From Methylocystis sp. B8 (lineage in GTDB: Bacteria; Pseudomonadota; Alphaproteobacteria; Rhizobiales; Beijerinckiaceae): a stretch of DNA of 56,931 nt. Both the position numbers and the translations under genes were made by a program. The stretch's first letter is position 1. Each line of letters opens with the position of its first letter. The notes under the pieces were generated by a model. The model was not told the DNA's origin. It ran no database searches and worked only from the letters and a program-made list of their open reading frames with translations. This document shows positions 42,818 through 51,471 of the stretch, one piece after another. The DNA lies in NCBI RefSeq assembly GCF_005771425.1, contig NZ_VBTZ01000014.1, forward strand, positions 1-56,931, read 5' to 3'.

Positions 42818-43978
42818 ATGCGATCGTGGTCCGCCATGAATGCCTTGTGGAAGCTGTGTCGCATTCTCTTGATCAACCTTGGCCTACTGCTCTGCCTTGC
42901 CTTAGTTGCCGAGATTGTCCTTCATATCATTTACAGGGGCGGCAATCCGTTCCTTGCGCCCGCCAAAAACGAGCTGAGGGTACGTGATCCCCATTACACT
43001 CATGGCCTCAAGCCGAATTTCAACGGCTTCGACGCCTGGGGCTCGAACACAGTCCGCATTTTCACAAACTCCTTGGGCTTCAGAGACGCCGCCGTCCGCG
43101 ACGTGCCGATGGCGACAGATCGAAAGCGCATCGTCTTTATCGGCGATTCGTTCGCTGAAAGTCTGGGCGTCCCTTACGAAGAATCCTTTATCGGCCTCTT
43201 CGCGCAGGCGTTTCCCGCCTTCGATGTGCTGAACGCCGGCGTCTCGAGCTACGCGCCGTCCGTCTATTACGAGAAACTCAAATATTTTCTCGACGCGGGG
43301 CTCAAGTTCGACGAGGCCGTCGTCTATATCGATATCTCCGACATACAGGACGAAGCCACTCTCTATTCATACGACCAAAATGGCGTATTGCAGATGGGCC
43401 TGTTTCAGACCGGCTCCGACGAGTGTTCTCCTATCCCGCGTCCGCCGCTGCAGCGCCCGGAAAAGCAGTGGTGGGAGAAGATCTCCTATATGGACGAGTT
43501 TCTCGGCCAGATGCGCTATTCGGCGGAACTGGGAAGAGCGATCGGCGCAGCGAAACTCGAAGACCTCTCAAAATCTCGCGCCGTCTATAGTCGCGACTAT
43601 GCGCGCGCGAGTTGGACATATAGCGAGAATTCAAACTGCTATGGCGCGTTAGGGATCGAAGCGTCTATCGACAAGGCGAAGAAGCAAATGGATCGCCTCT
43701 ACGAACTCCTGTCGTCGCGCGGGATCGCGCTTTCGGTTGGGGTCTATCCATGGCCGCAGCAGCTTCTTTACGACGTTGAAAATTCGCGACAAGCGCGCAT
43801 CTGGCGCGAATGGTGCGCGGGGAAATGCAGAAGATTTTTCAATCACTTTCCCGATTTTTTCGAATACAAGGCGCAAGATCCTGATTTCATCAGGTCATTG
43901 TACTTCTGGGGAGACTTCCACTTTAACGGAAAGGGCAATGCGCTGTTGGCGCAAGGCCTCATCAAGAATTACGAATAA
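42818..43978 (+). CDS. SGNH/GDSL-like hydrolase, membrane-anchored
   Basis: The protein has 386 residues. An N-terminal membrane helix (LLINLGLLLCLALVAEIVLHII) anchors a periplasmic SGNH fold: block I IVFIGDSFAESLGVPYEES (nucleophile Ser), block III LNAGVSSYAPSVYYE with the Asn/Gly pattern, and block V YFWGDFHFNGKGNALLAQ with Asp and His. Such proteins near carbamoyltransferases may add or remove acyl groups on a glycan. It heads the cassette 42.8-46.5 kb. ATG 42818 is taken; ATG 42836 is also possible. A regulatory stretch of 220 bp lies upstream. Confidence 0.8.
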   Translation: MRSWSAMNALWKLCRILLINLGLLLCLALVAEIVLHIIYRGGNPFLAPAKNELRVRDPHYTHGLKPNFNGFDAWGSNTVRIFTNSLGFRDAAVRDVPMATDRKRIVFIGDSFAESLGVPYEESFIGLFAQAFPAFDVLNAGVSSYAPSVYYEKLKYFLDAGLKFDEAVVYIDISDIQDEATLYSYDQNGVLQMGLFQTGSDECSPIPRPPLQRPEKQWWEKISYMDEFLGQMRYSAELGRAIGAAKLEDLSKSRAVYSRDYARASWTYSENSNCYGALGIEASIDKAKKQMDRLYELLSSRGIALSVGVYPWPQQLLYDVENSRQARIWREWCAGKCRRFFNHFPDFFEYKAQDPDFIRSLYFWGDFHFNGKGNALLAQGLIKNYE

Positions 43979-44089
43979 GGCGCCCGCAGACGAAACAATT
44001 TTTTGTAACCCATGAAAAGGCAAAGAAAATTTGCGGTTCGGCGACATTGGAGATAATTTGTTATCCAGGCGGCTGGGGGGATTCACTGA

Positions 44090-44506
44090 ATGTCGCACGA
44101 GGACTTTTCGAGAGATCGTTCGCCGACCATGGGGTCGGATCGATCATTCGGGCTGGTGATCGCTGCGGCGATCGCGATGATCAGCATGCTGCCAATCCGG
44201 CACGGAGAAAGCCCTCACTTCTGGGGGCTTGCTGCAGCGGCCGCCTTTGCGGCGGCGGCGTTGCTGGCGCCAGCCAGATTGCGGCCGCTCAACCGACTTT
44301 GGTTCAAGCTTGGCGGGGCACTGCACAAGATCACCAATCCGATCATCATGGGCGTCCTGTTCTTTGGCGTGATCCTTCCAATCGCGATGCTTTTCCGATT
44401 TCGCGGCACCGATCCGCTCAAACTTTCGTTCGACAAGAACGCGACGTCGTACTGGACCATGCGCGATGCCGTCGACGCGGCGGGCGACATGAGCAAACAG
44501 TTCTGA
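44090..44506 (+). CDS. SxtJ-like membrane protein
   Basis: The protein has 138 residues. It has a short hydrophilic start, then three to four hydrophobic helices: SFGLVIAAAIAMISMLP, FWGLAAAAAFAAAALLAPA, and NPIIMGVLFFGVILPIAML. The landmarks RPLNRLWFKLGGALHKITNPIIMG and a C-terminal SYWTMRD match SxtJ-like proteins, which travel with carbamoyltransferases and DUF5989 proteins, as here. Function unknown. It starts 111 nt after the SGNH gene and is followed by the DUF5989 gene 11 nt on. Confidence 0.78.
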   Translation: MSHEDFSRDRSPTMGSDRSFGLVIAAAIAMISMLPIRHGESPHFWGLAAAAAFAAAALLAPARLRPLNRLWFKLGGALHKITNPIIMGVLFFGVILPIAMLFRFRGTDPLKLSFDKNATSYWTMRDAVDAAGDMSKQF

Positions 44507-44517
44507 GGAGAAGATAA

Positions 44518-44664
44518 ATGAGTTTTCTGTTCGAGCTTTGGGACTACCTCAAAACCCGAAAGAAATACTGGATGGCGCCCGTGCTCGTCATCATGCTGCT
44601 GATCGGCGCCTTGATCGTGCTGCAAGGAACCGCAGTCGCGCCATTCATCTACACGCTCTTCTAA
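44518..44664 (+). CDS. DUF5989 tiny membrane protein
   Basis: The protein has 48 residues. It begins MSFLFELWDYLKTRKKYWMA and has one membrane helix VLVIMLLIGALIVL, ending in GTAVAPFIYTLF. The charged amphipathic start (LKTRKKYW) before the helix and the AVAPFIYTLF end are the family signature. GAGGAGAA lies 7 nt before the ATG. It is between the SxtJ-like and carbamoyltransferase genes (6 nt gap), so it is almost certainly one operon. A role as a small membrane partner of those proteins is inferred. Confidence 0.85.
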   Translation: MSFLFELWDYLKTRKKYWMAPVLVIMLLIGALIVLQGTAVAPFIYTLF

Positions 44665-44670
44665 AGCTCG

Positions 44671-46506
44671 ATGCGCATACTTGGCGTCTCCGCCTTCTAC
44701 CACGATAGCGCAGCCGCCGTGGTAGAGGATGGCGAAATCATCGCAGCCGCTCAGGAAGAGCGATTTTCGCGCAAAAAGCACGACTCGCGCTTTCCACGCC
44801 ACGCAATCGACTATTGTCTTGCGGCCGCCCGCGCTGCGCCTCAGGACATAGATTTCGTCGCCTTCTACGATAAGCCTTTCGTCAAATTCGAGCGGTTGCT
44901 CGAGACCTATATCGCCTTCGCGCCACGAGGATTCCAATCGTTCAAGATGGCGCTGCCGCTTTGGCTGCGCGAAAAGCTCTTTCAAAAGTCGCTGCTCTTA
45001 AAAGAGATGAAGGCCTATTCGGCGGATGTCGATTGGTCGAAGAGGTTGCTCTTCGCCGAACATCACTTCAGTCACGCCGCGAGCGCATTCTATCCGTCTC
45101 CGTTCAACGACGCGGTCGTTCTGACCATGGATGGCGTGGGCGAGTGGGCGACGACATCAGTCGCCTTTGGCGACGACAATCAGCTGACGATGCAGCGCGA
45201 ACTGCGGTTTCCGCATTCGCTCGGCCTGCTCTATTCGGCCTTCACATATTATGCCGGCTTTAAGGTGAACTCCGGCGAATATAAGCTGATGGGCCTCGCC
45301 CCTTATGGCGAACCTAAATACGTCGATCTGATCTTCGATCGCCTTATCGATCTCAAGCAGGACGGCACCTTCCGGCTCGATCAATCTTATTTCGACTATT
45401 GCACCGGATTGCGAATGACGAACGCCAAGTTCGACCAATTGTTCGGTGGTCCCGCGCGCAAGCCGGAAGAATTGCTGACGCAGCGTCATATGGATATCGC
45501 CGCCTCGATACAGTCCGTTACCGAGGAGATCGTCCTCAGGCTCACGCGCGCGCTCGCCCGCGAGACCGGCGCCCGCAATCTGTGTCTTGCCGGCGGCGTT
45601 GCGCTGAACTGCGTGGCCAACGGCAAGCTGCTCCGTGACGGCCGTTTCGATCAGATCTGGATTCAACCTGCAGCCGGCGACGCCGGCGGCGCGCTCGGCG
45701 CGGCGCTTGCCGCGTACTATAGCCACAAGAAGAATCCCAGGAGTCTCAATGGCGGGGGCGACGCCATGAGCGGCTCCTATCTCGGTCCTTTATTCTCGCA
45801 AACCGAGATTGAGCGTCGGCTCAAATCCGTCGGAGCAAAATTCGAGACAATGACGGAAAGCGATATCATCGAGGCGACTGCACAGGATCTCGCCAACGAG
45901 AAGGCCGTCGGCTGGTTTCAGGGCCGAATGGAATTCGGGCCGCGAGCTCTTGGCGGACGCTCGATTCTGGGCGACCCACGCTCCGATACAATGCAAAAGA
46001 CGCTTAATCTCAAAATCAAATATCGCGAGTCGTTTCGTCCCTTCGCGCCATCGGTTCTGCGTGAGGATGTCGCCGACTGGTTCGAGCTTAACGGCGATTC
46101 TCCCTATATGCTCCTCGTCGCCGACGTCGCAGATAAACATCGCCTCGCAATGACGGCCGAGCAGCAGGCGCTCTTTGGGATCGACAGACTGAATGTGCCT
46201 CGCAGCTCTATTCCCGCCGTCACCCATGTCGACTATTCGGCGCGGATCCAGACGGTGCATAAGGAGACGAATCCGCGTTATTACGCGCTGCTTTCAGCGT
46301 TCAAACGAATGACTGGCTGCCCGGTGCTCGTCAACACAAGTTTCAATGTGCGGGGGGAGCCGATCGTATGCACGCCGGAGGACGCATTCGGCTGTTTCAT
46401 GGGCACTGAGATGGACACGCTGGCGATCGGCGACTGCTATCTTCGCAAAGAGAATCAGGACGCATCGCTCAAGCACGACTATAAGGAGCAATTTGAACTC
46501 GACTGA
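44671..46506 (+). CDS. Carbamoyltransferase (NodU/CmcH/SxtI family)
   Basis: The protein has 611 residues. It begins MRILGVSAFYHDSAAAVVED. It has the Kae1-like domain with LLFAEHHFSHAASAFYPSPF (metal-binding HHxxH), TMDGVGEWATT and NLCLAGGVALNCVANGKLL, and a C-terminal YrdC-like or second domain with WFQGRMEFGPRALGGRSILGDPR and VLVNTSFNVRGEPIV. Such enzymes move a carbamoyl group from carbamoyl phosphate to a hydroxyl, for example on a sugar of a Nod factor, an antibiotic or a toxin. The acceptor here is unknown but probably a glycan or a small molecule handled by the SGNH and SxtJ-like neighbours. Confidence 0.93.
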   Translation: MRILGVSAFYHDSAAAVVEDGEIIAAAQEERFSRKKHDSRFPRHAIDYCLAAARAAPQDIDFVAFYDKPFVKFERLLETYIAFAPRGFQSFKMALPLWLREKLFQKSLLLKEMKAYSADVDWSKRLLFAEHHFSHAASAFYPSPFNDAVVLTMDGVGEWATTSVAFGDDNQLTMQRELRFPHSLGLLYSAFTYYAGFKVNSGEYKLMGLAPYGEPKYVDLIFDRLIDLKQDGTFRLDQSYFDYCTGLRMTNAKFDQLFGGPARKPEELLTQRHMDIAASIQSVTEEIVLRLTRALARETGARNLCLAGGVALNCVANGKLLRDGRFDQIWIQPAAGDAGGALGAALAAYYSHKKNPRSLNGGGDAMSGSYLGPLFSQTEIERRLKSVGAKFETMTESDIIEATAQDLANEKAVGWFQGRMEFGPRALGGRSILGDPRSDTMQKTLNLKIKYRESFRPFAPSVLREDVADWFELNGDSPYMLLVADVADKHRLAMTAEQQALFGIDRLNVPRSSIPAVTHVDYSARIQTVHKETNPRYYALLSAFKRMTGCPVLVNTSFNVRGEPIVCTPEDAFGCFMGTEMDTLAIGDCYLRKENQDASLKHDYKEQFELD

Positions 46507-46524
46507 GGGGCGCAGCGTCCCCCT
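46506..46524 (+). terminator. Possible weak terminator after the carbamoyltransferase gene
   Basis: AGGGG and CCCCT form a short stem right after the stop codon, with an inner CGC/GCG pair. There is no T-tract, so it may be a Rho-dependent end or no terminator at all. The rest of the 248 bp to the next gene shows nothing further. Confidence 0.3.
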
Positions 46525-46754
46525 ATCTGTAGATCAGCATTTGGCCTGAATCGCTTAAACGAATTTCTTTGAAAAGATTTGATCAGAATGCATCCGCGCG
46601 AGGCCTCGTAACCATCGCATTGTTAGATGCGGGGATCGGCCACAGAAAAATTCGCCGCTCAGCTTGACGCATTCTCTAAAGCCTCATCCTTTTGAGGGAG
46701 GCGTGAGCGCCTGAGATTTGCATCGAATGCATTGTTTTTTTGGCGGAGCGGCAA

Positions 46755-47081
46755 ATGAATTTCGATCGCGTCAGACAGGAAAGTCTTGTCCATAGTTTGC
46801 GCGGCGCACTGCCCCTTTCCGCTTATCCCCGTCCGCCGCTCCTCGCCTTTCTGCGCGAGCGCGGCGCAATAGGGAGAAACGCGCCGAGACTCGTCGTCAT
46901 CGACATCTTCGACGCTGGCGCAACGCAAGGTCTGATGTGCCGCTTCGAGATCGCTGACGACGTAGATGCGCCTGGCTTCGTCGCGCCGCTGGCGCAAATT
47001 GCGCTCGACCGCAGACACCCCTTGGCCCAGCGGCTCGCCAGTCGTCGTCGGCAGGCGCCGCGACTGGGGCTCACGAGATGA
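46755..47081 (+). CDS. Hypothetical protein
   Basis: The protein has 108 residues. It starts MNFDRVRQESLVHSLRGALP, then RLVVIDIFDAGATQGLMCRFEIADDVDAPGFV, which has the strand-turn pattern of a small alpha/beta domain, and ends in an Arg-rich tail. Codon third positions are GC-rich and GGAG lies 7 nt before the ATG, so it is likely real. The family is not recognised. It is convergent with the isoaspartyl peptidase gene, 7 nt between stops. An overlapping frame on the other strand (46659-47018) looks less like protein. Confidence 0.5.
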   Translation: MNFDRVRQESLVHSLRGALPLSAYPRPPLLAFLRERGAIGRNAPRLVVIDIFDAGATQGLMCRFEIADDVDAPGFVAPLAQIALDRRHPLAQRLASRRRQAPRLGLTR

Positions 47082-47088
47082 TGGCGGT

Positions 47089-47988
47089 CTATCTCGTCTC
47101 CACCGATGCGACGCCGTCGGCGAACCTCGCCGTCAGCATGCCCGGAGTCGAGTGCGCGCGTCCGCACCTTCCTTGGCGATCCACGAGGATGAGGCCGCCC
47201 TGGCCGTCGACTTTGTCGACGAGATAGCGGATCGCCTCACACGCGGCTTGCTCGGCTTGCATGCCGCGAAATTCAACAAAGAAACTGGCGGTGCGAGCGA
47301 GCACAGTGCGTATGAAATCCTCACCGACGCCTGTGCATGAGACTGCGCAACTGGCGTTGTCGGCAAACGTGCCGGCGCCGATGATCGGCGAATCGCCGAC
47401 GCGGCCAACCGGCTGATTGACGACGCCTCCCGTTGACGTCGCCGCCGCGAGATCGCCGTTTGTATCACGCGCCACGGCGCCCACCGTGCCAAATTTAGTA
47501 TCGTCCAATTCCGAATGATCGAGCGCAGTCTCACGCTTTCGCTTCGCTTTCGCCAATTGATCGATGCGTTCTCGCGTCCGGAAATAATCGTCGCTTTCAA
47601 ACGCCAGCCGCCGCTCTCTCGCGAAGCGTTCCGCGCCTTCTCCGACGAGCAAAACATGACTGCTGTTCTCCATGATCTCAAATGCCAGACGTACCGGATT
47701 TCTCACGCCGCGAACCGCCGCGACGGCGCCCGCTTTGAGCGTACGGCCCTCCATGATCGACGCGTCGCACAATACGGAGCCTTCAGCATCGAGCACGGAG
47801 CCCCGACCGGCGTTGTACAAAGGATCGTCTTCAAGCAAGGCGACGCAGTGGACGACCGCGTCTAGCGCCGACGACCCTGCCGCAAGAAGGCTCGCGCCCG
47901 ACTTCACGATTGCGCGTAACGAAGCTTCGTAGCGTTGCGGATCGCGAATCGCGCCGGCGCCGCCATGAATCATCAGCGAAAAGCCCAT
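47089..47988 (-). CDS. Isoaspartyl peptidase/L-asparaginase (Ntn-hydrolase)
   Basis: The protein has 299 residues. It starts MGFSLMIHGGAGAIRDP and has the plant-type asparaginase layout: ALDAVVHCVALLEDDPLYNAGRGS, GAVAAVRGVRNPVRLA, and the autocleavage site before the Thr nucleophile in DDTKFGTVGAVARD. Downstream GGVVNQPVGRVGDSPIIGAG and CTGVGEDFIRTVLA form the substrate site. The proenzyme cuts itself before the Thr to make two chains. It degrades isoaspartyl dipeptides or asparagine in the cytosol. It is next to a cupin gene on the opposite strand, with 77 bp between their starts. Confidence 0.92.
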   Translation of the reverse strand: MGFSLMIHGGAGAIRDPQRYEASLRAIVKSGASLLAAGSSALDAVVHCVALLEDDPLYNAGRGSVLDAEGSVLCDASIMEGRTLKAGAVAAVRGVRNPVRLAFEIMENSSHVLLVGEGAERFARERRLAFESDDYFRTRERIDQLAKAKRKRETALDHSELDDTKFGTVGAVARDTNGDLAAATSTGGVVNQPVGRVGDSPIIGAGTFADNASCAVSCTGVGEDFIRTVLARTASFFVEFRGMQAEQAACEAIRYLVDKVDGQGGLILVDRQGRCGRAHSTPGMLTARFADGVASVETR

Positions 47989-48065
47989 CGTTCCTCAGCC
48001 TGTCGTTTGTCGCCTCACCGTACGTTTGCGCTATATTCTCGCGTCGCCAAATTTTGGAGAACACC

Positions 48066-48539
48066 ATGCGCAACACATTGCTTGTTTCCTTCATCCTCGC
48101 AGCGCTCATTGGGCCGGCTGCGTCGGAGACGTTGATCATAGGCCAGAAGGACGGGAAGGACATCGTCACGGTGCGCGCCGGCGATGCAATGCCGTCCAAG
48201 CAAGCGCTGCCCATCTTTCCTGGAATTTCAACAAACACCGCCGGCGCGAAGGGGCTGTCTTTGCTGAAGGTCGTGATTCCTCCAGGCGGCAAGGCTGAGG
48301 CTCACACCCATAAGGGCCACGAGTCAGCAATCTATCTTTTGCAAGGCAAAGTTGAGACGCGATACGGAGAACATCTCGAAAAAAGCGTCGTGAACGTCGC
48401 TGGCGATTTCATTTTCATTCCTCCAGACGTGCCGCATCAGCCCATAAACCTAAGCGACAGCGAAGCAGCGGTTGCGATCGTCGCCCGCAACGATGGGAAT
48501 GAACAGGAGCATGTCATTCTCTATCCGACCAAAAAATAG
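48066..48539 (+). CDS. Exported cupin-domain protein
   Basis: The protein has 157 residues. Signal peptide LLVSFILAALIGPAASE, then a single conserved beta-barrel: IPPGGKAEAHTHKGHESAIYLLQGK and GDFIFIPPDVPHQPINLS. The metal site His (HTHKGHE plus the later H in PHQP) is fully present. A periplasmic role such as sugar or aromatic dioxygenase, or a metal store, is possible; nothing near decides it. The open frame runs back to 47910 but that part is non-coding upstream of the signal peptide. Confidence 0.85.
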   Translation: MRNTLLVSFILAALIGPAASETLIIGQKDGKDIVTVRAGDAMPSKQALPIFPGISTNTAGAKGLSLLKVVIPPGGKAEAHTHKGHESAIYLLQGKVETRYGEHLEKSVVNVAGDFIFIPPDVPHQPINLSDSEAAVAIVARNDGNEQEHVILYPTKK

Positions 48540-48841
48540 ACACTGCTCAATCTCTCCTCGCTCGTGCGAATTAAGCTGAGCCGCTCGACAGCACGCGTCG
48601 GGCTCTTTGATAAGCCATTCGTTTGCACGAGGACAAAGCTCTTGAAAAAGCGCTTATGAAGACCATCATGTTGACGATCAGCGCAACGCTCGAAAACGTC
48701 ATGATGACGAAATGTCGATGCGGTTTAACAACCGCCACGGAGCTGAGAAGATTGCAGGCGGCGACGCTCTAGTGTCGCGCCTTTGAGAAACGCGCCAATT
48801 TCTTAGGCGCCCTAATCAAAAATAGCGCTCAGGAGTTTTCC
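48540..48841. other. Interval between cupin and LuxR-type genes (302 bp)
   Basis: No firm gene. A 38-codon ATG frame (48656-48772, MKTIMLTISATLENVMMTKC...) is possible but has no ribosome site that I trust. No hairpin terminator after the cupin gene is evident. Confidence 0.35.
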
Positions 48842-49606
48842 ATGCCCCGTTTTGCGGCCTCTCGATACGATTCCATTGTGAACGTCGGGCTGTCGACGCA
48901 AAGCGCGTTTGTTCCAGCGAATCTCAGGCGGAACACGCGCATCTTGATCGTTAGCGACGTGCGTCTGTTTAGCGAAGCGCTCGGGTTGCGTCTCGGTCAG
49001 CATCCAGGAATGTCCATTGTCGCTGTCGTTGCGGGCGACGCCGCTCTGGCGGCGGCCGCTGATTCTAAACCCGATATTGTCCTGCTTGACGTTGGCGAGC
49101 TAGGAGGTCTCGCGATTGCGCAAGATCTTCGCGAACGACATCCAGAGCTGCGAATCGTCGCCATTGGAGCGCCAGCGTCAGCCGGCGCGGCGTTGACCGC
49201 CGCTTGTCAAACCATCGTAGGCGTCGTTCCTCGCGAGGGCTCAGTCGACGACGTCGTCGAACTGCTCGAGCAATTGGCTGCGCCTGCGATTCATTCGATC
49301 GACGAGCGCGGGAAGATTGGCGAGAGTTCGCAAACCGCCGGCGCCGGCGCAAAGGACGCGCTTACGGCGCGCGAACATGAGATTCTCGCGCTCATCGAAC
49401 GCGGGTTGTCGAACAAGGAGATCGCTCGTCGACTGCGCATCGAACTCGGCACAGTGAAGAATCACGTGCACAATGTTCTTCAGAAGTTGCAAGTGCGCGG
49501 ACGTGGCGAAGCGGCGCACTCGATGCGAAAGCGCTCCTCCACACATGATGGAGGAGCGCTTCTTACGCCGACCGATAAAGTCCCGTTTGTTCTCGCGGCT
49601 AAATGA
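48842..49606 (+). CDS. LuxR-type regulator with degenerate receiver domain
   Basis: The protein has 254 residues. An N-terminal receiver-like domain (about 33-150) keeps the likely phospho-Asp in DIVLLDVGELGG but has one Asp instead of the usual acidic pair (IVSDVRLF) and lacks the conserved Lys (GVVPREGS), so phosphorylation may be lost. The NarL/LuxR HTH is strong: LTAREHEILALIERGLSNKEIARRL, GTVKNHVHNVLQKLQV. The C-terminal 30 residues are basic, then loop. AGGAG lies 6 nt before the ATG. The 3' end overlaps the stop of the convergent S8 protease gene by 8 nt and contains that gene's hairpin. Confidence 0.87.
   Translation: MPRFAASRYDSIVNVGLSTQSAFVPANLRRNTRILIVSDVRLFSEALGLRLGQHPGMSIVAVVAGDAALAAAADSKPDIVLLDVGELGGLAIAQDLRERHPELRIVAIGAPASAGAALTAACQTIVGVVPREGSVDDVVELLEQLAAPAIHSIDERGKIGESSQTAGAGAKDALTAREHEILALIERGLSNKEIARRLRIELGTVKNHVHNVLQKLQVRGRGEAAHSMRKRSSTHDGGALLTPTDKVPFVLAAK
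49530..49560 (-). terminator. Hairpin after the S8 protease gene, inside the luxR-type coding region
   Basis: AGCGCTCCTCC (49530-49540) and GGAGGAGCGCT (49550-49560) form an 11-bp perfect stem with a 9-nt loop. It is followed by TTTCGC on the minus strand. It lies 39 nt after the S8 stop. Since it falls inside the last third of the opposite gene's coding region, the LuxR-type protein's C-terminus is bent around it (KRSSTHDGGALLT). Confidence 0.7.
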
Positions 49607-51410
49607 GACCCGCGGCCCGCAGCTGAATCATGCGCTGGATGATCGCGGGATTGATCGCTTGCATCATTGCCGGATTGACCGCCCATGGCGCCGGCGCGCT
49701 CAAGGGAGCAAATCCGTCGACCATGACGCCGGCGGGCGCCAATCCAGCGCTGGCTGGCGCCGCAGCGCCCATCGGCTGGGCGGCCGCGAGACCTGGCACG
49801 CGCTCAAGATCGGGGGCGCCGACGCCTTCGCGCGTCGCCTCGCCGAGATAGCGCACTCCGGACGACGCCACTAGCGAGAAGAGCTGCGCGACGCGCTGTT
49901 CGTTCCGCGCCATCCGCGCCCCAGCAAGAAGCGGATGATGCGCGAGAAGCAACGCCGCCATGCCGGTCACATGAGGCGTCGCCATCGACGTGCCGTCCCA
50001 CGCCGCATAGCCGCCACCGGGCACCGTCGAGACGATCGCGACGCCGGGCGCGGCGACCGCGATCTGCGGTCCAAAGCAGGTGAACTTCGGCGAGAACATC
50101 GAACCCGCGACAAGTTGCGGCACGATGGTCTGAGCGTGGTAGCTGTCGTTTGGAAACTCATCGAGCTTACCCAGCGCCGCGACGGTCAGCACCGTCGGCA
50201 GCATGCCAGGAAACTGCACGGGACCGCTGGAATTTCCGGCCGCAACGATGCAAGCGACACCGTTCTGACGCGCTTCGGCTAATTTTTGCGTCACCAGTTC
50301 CGAAGGGTCGCCGCTGCCGAGGCTCATATTGACGACGTCGAGTTGCCGTTCGATGCATTCGTCGAGCGCGTCGATAAGGTCGCTGAAACGCCCGCCCGGA
50401 AATACCTTCAACGAGTGAACTTCCGCTTTCGGCGCAAAGCCGCGAATGCCGGCGACGCCCCCGTCAGAGGCGGCGGTGATGATTCCGGCGCAATGCGTTC
50501 CATGACCGATTTGATCGTTCGACCAACTCGTCTTGTCGCCGCCATTAGTGAGATCGGCGCCGCGCGTCACATGACGCAGTTGGGGATGCGCGCTGTCGCA
50601 ACCCGAATCGATGATGCCGATCTTGACGCCAGCGCCTGTGAATGAAGCGTCAAGCCGATCGAGCTTCATCAAGCGCTGACCCCAGCCAATCATGCCGGTT
50701 TGTGGGAAGCCGTTGAAGCTGTCGGTCAGCGGACGCAGTTGCACCGTGTTCATCGCGCCGGCCTGGAGCGCTGGCGCGCGAAGCATCCGATCCCAATGAT
50801 CGGCGACGGGTTTCACGTAAATCGCCTGGACGGTCTCAATCGGGCCGCCGAAAACCGTCACGACGACTTCGCCGCGTTCATTCGTGACGCCTTGGCCAGG
50901 AAAACCCTGACCATAGACATAGACCGTCGCTTTCGGCAGCGGCTTGCCGCCTGCCCCTACGACGCGAAGCTGAACGTCGACTCCGACGCCTGCAGCGATC
51001 GGCATCATTCCATTGAAGTCGAAGGGACGAAAATCATCCGAGGCGCGGAGAAAAGCGTCGCGCTCGACGACGACGTTGGGCGGCGCTGACGCCTGCAGCG
51101 CGGCGCCGCGCGCAGGGTCCATCTCAGCGACGAGAATTTCTGGCGTCTGAGAGGATGACCCGCCGGCTGAAAAGGCGTTAAGCCCGCGGGGCGCAATCCG
51201 CCGCACAATCTTTACATCGGGGAGCGCATTGGCCAGATCCGTCGCCGAAGCGGGCGCGAATCCGGGAAGCCGCCGCGAGGCGATCATAAAGCGCTCTGTG
51301 GGCGCGAGCGCCATCGGCTCCACGCGCGTGTCGGCGCCATTCGGCGACGGCGCGGAGGGCCCAGAACTACGACCATTGGGCGCCGGATTACTATTGTCGG
51401 GACCAGCCAT
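49599..51410 (-). CDS. S8 family subtilisin-like serine protease with fused N-terminal prodomain-like region
   Basis: The protein has 603 residues. The first ~35 are Pro/Ser-rich with no signal peptide. Residues 39-121 look like an I9-type prodomain (TERFMIASRR ... EILVAEMD ... NVVVERDAFLRAS). Residues ~140-210 form a beta-sandwich, perhaps an Ig-like insert (VQLRVVGAGGKPLPKATVYVYG). The catalytic domain has Asp268 (GIIDSGCD), His303 (GHGTHCAGI), Asn393 (AAGNSSGP) and Ser475 (DGTSMATPH), so it should be active. The tail (~530-603) is Ala/Pro-rich and holds GVMVDGFAP (561-569), close to a repeat in the neighbouring protein. AGGAGAG lies 6 nt before ATG. It is the third gene of the minus-strand trio. 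Confidence 0.92.
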   Translation of the reverse strand: MAGPDNSNPAPNGRSSGPSAPSPNGADTRVEPMALAPTERFMIASRRLPGFAPASATDLANALPDVKIVRRIAPRGLNAFSAGGSSSQTPEILVAEMDPARGAALQASAPPNVVVERDAFLRASDDFRPFDFNGMMPIAAGVGVDVQLRVVGAGGKPLPKATVYVYGQGFPGQGVTNERGEVVVTVFGGPIETVQAIYVKPVADHWDRMLRAPALQAGAMNTVQLRPLTDSFNGFPQTGMIGWGQRLMKLDRLDASFTGAGVKIGIIDSGCDSAHPQLRHVTRGADLTNGGDKTSWSNDQIGHGTHCAGIITAASDGGVAGIRGFAPKAEVHSLKVFPGGRFSDLIDALDECIERQLDVVNMSLGSGDPSELVTQKLAEARQNGVACIVAAGNSSGPVQFPGMLPTVLTVAALGKLDEFPNDSYHAQTIVPQLVAGSMFSPKFTCFGPQIAVAAPGVAIVSTVPGGGYAAWDGTSMATPHVTGMAALLLAHHPLLAGARMARNEQRVAQLFSLVASSGVRYLGEATREGVGAPDLERVPGLAAAQPMGAAAPASAGLAPAGVMVDGFAPLSAPAPWAVNPAMMQAINPAIIQRMIQLRAAGLI

Positions 51411-51471
51411 TTCGACTCTCCTAAGAAATCAAGCCAGCCTGCGCGCCACAGAGAAGGACGCGACGCCAGCG

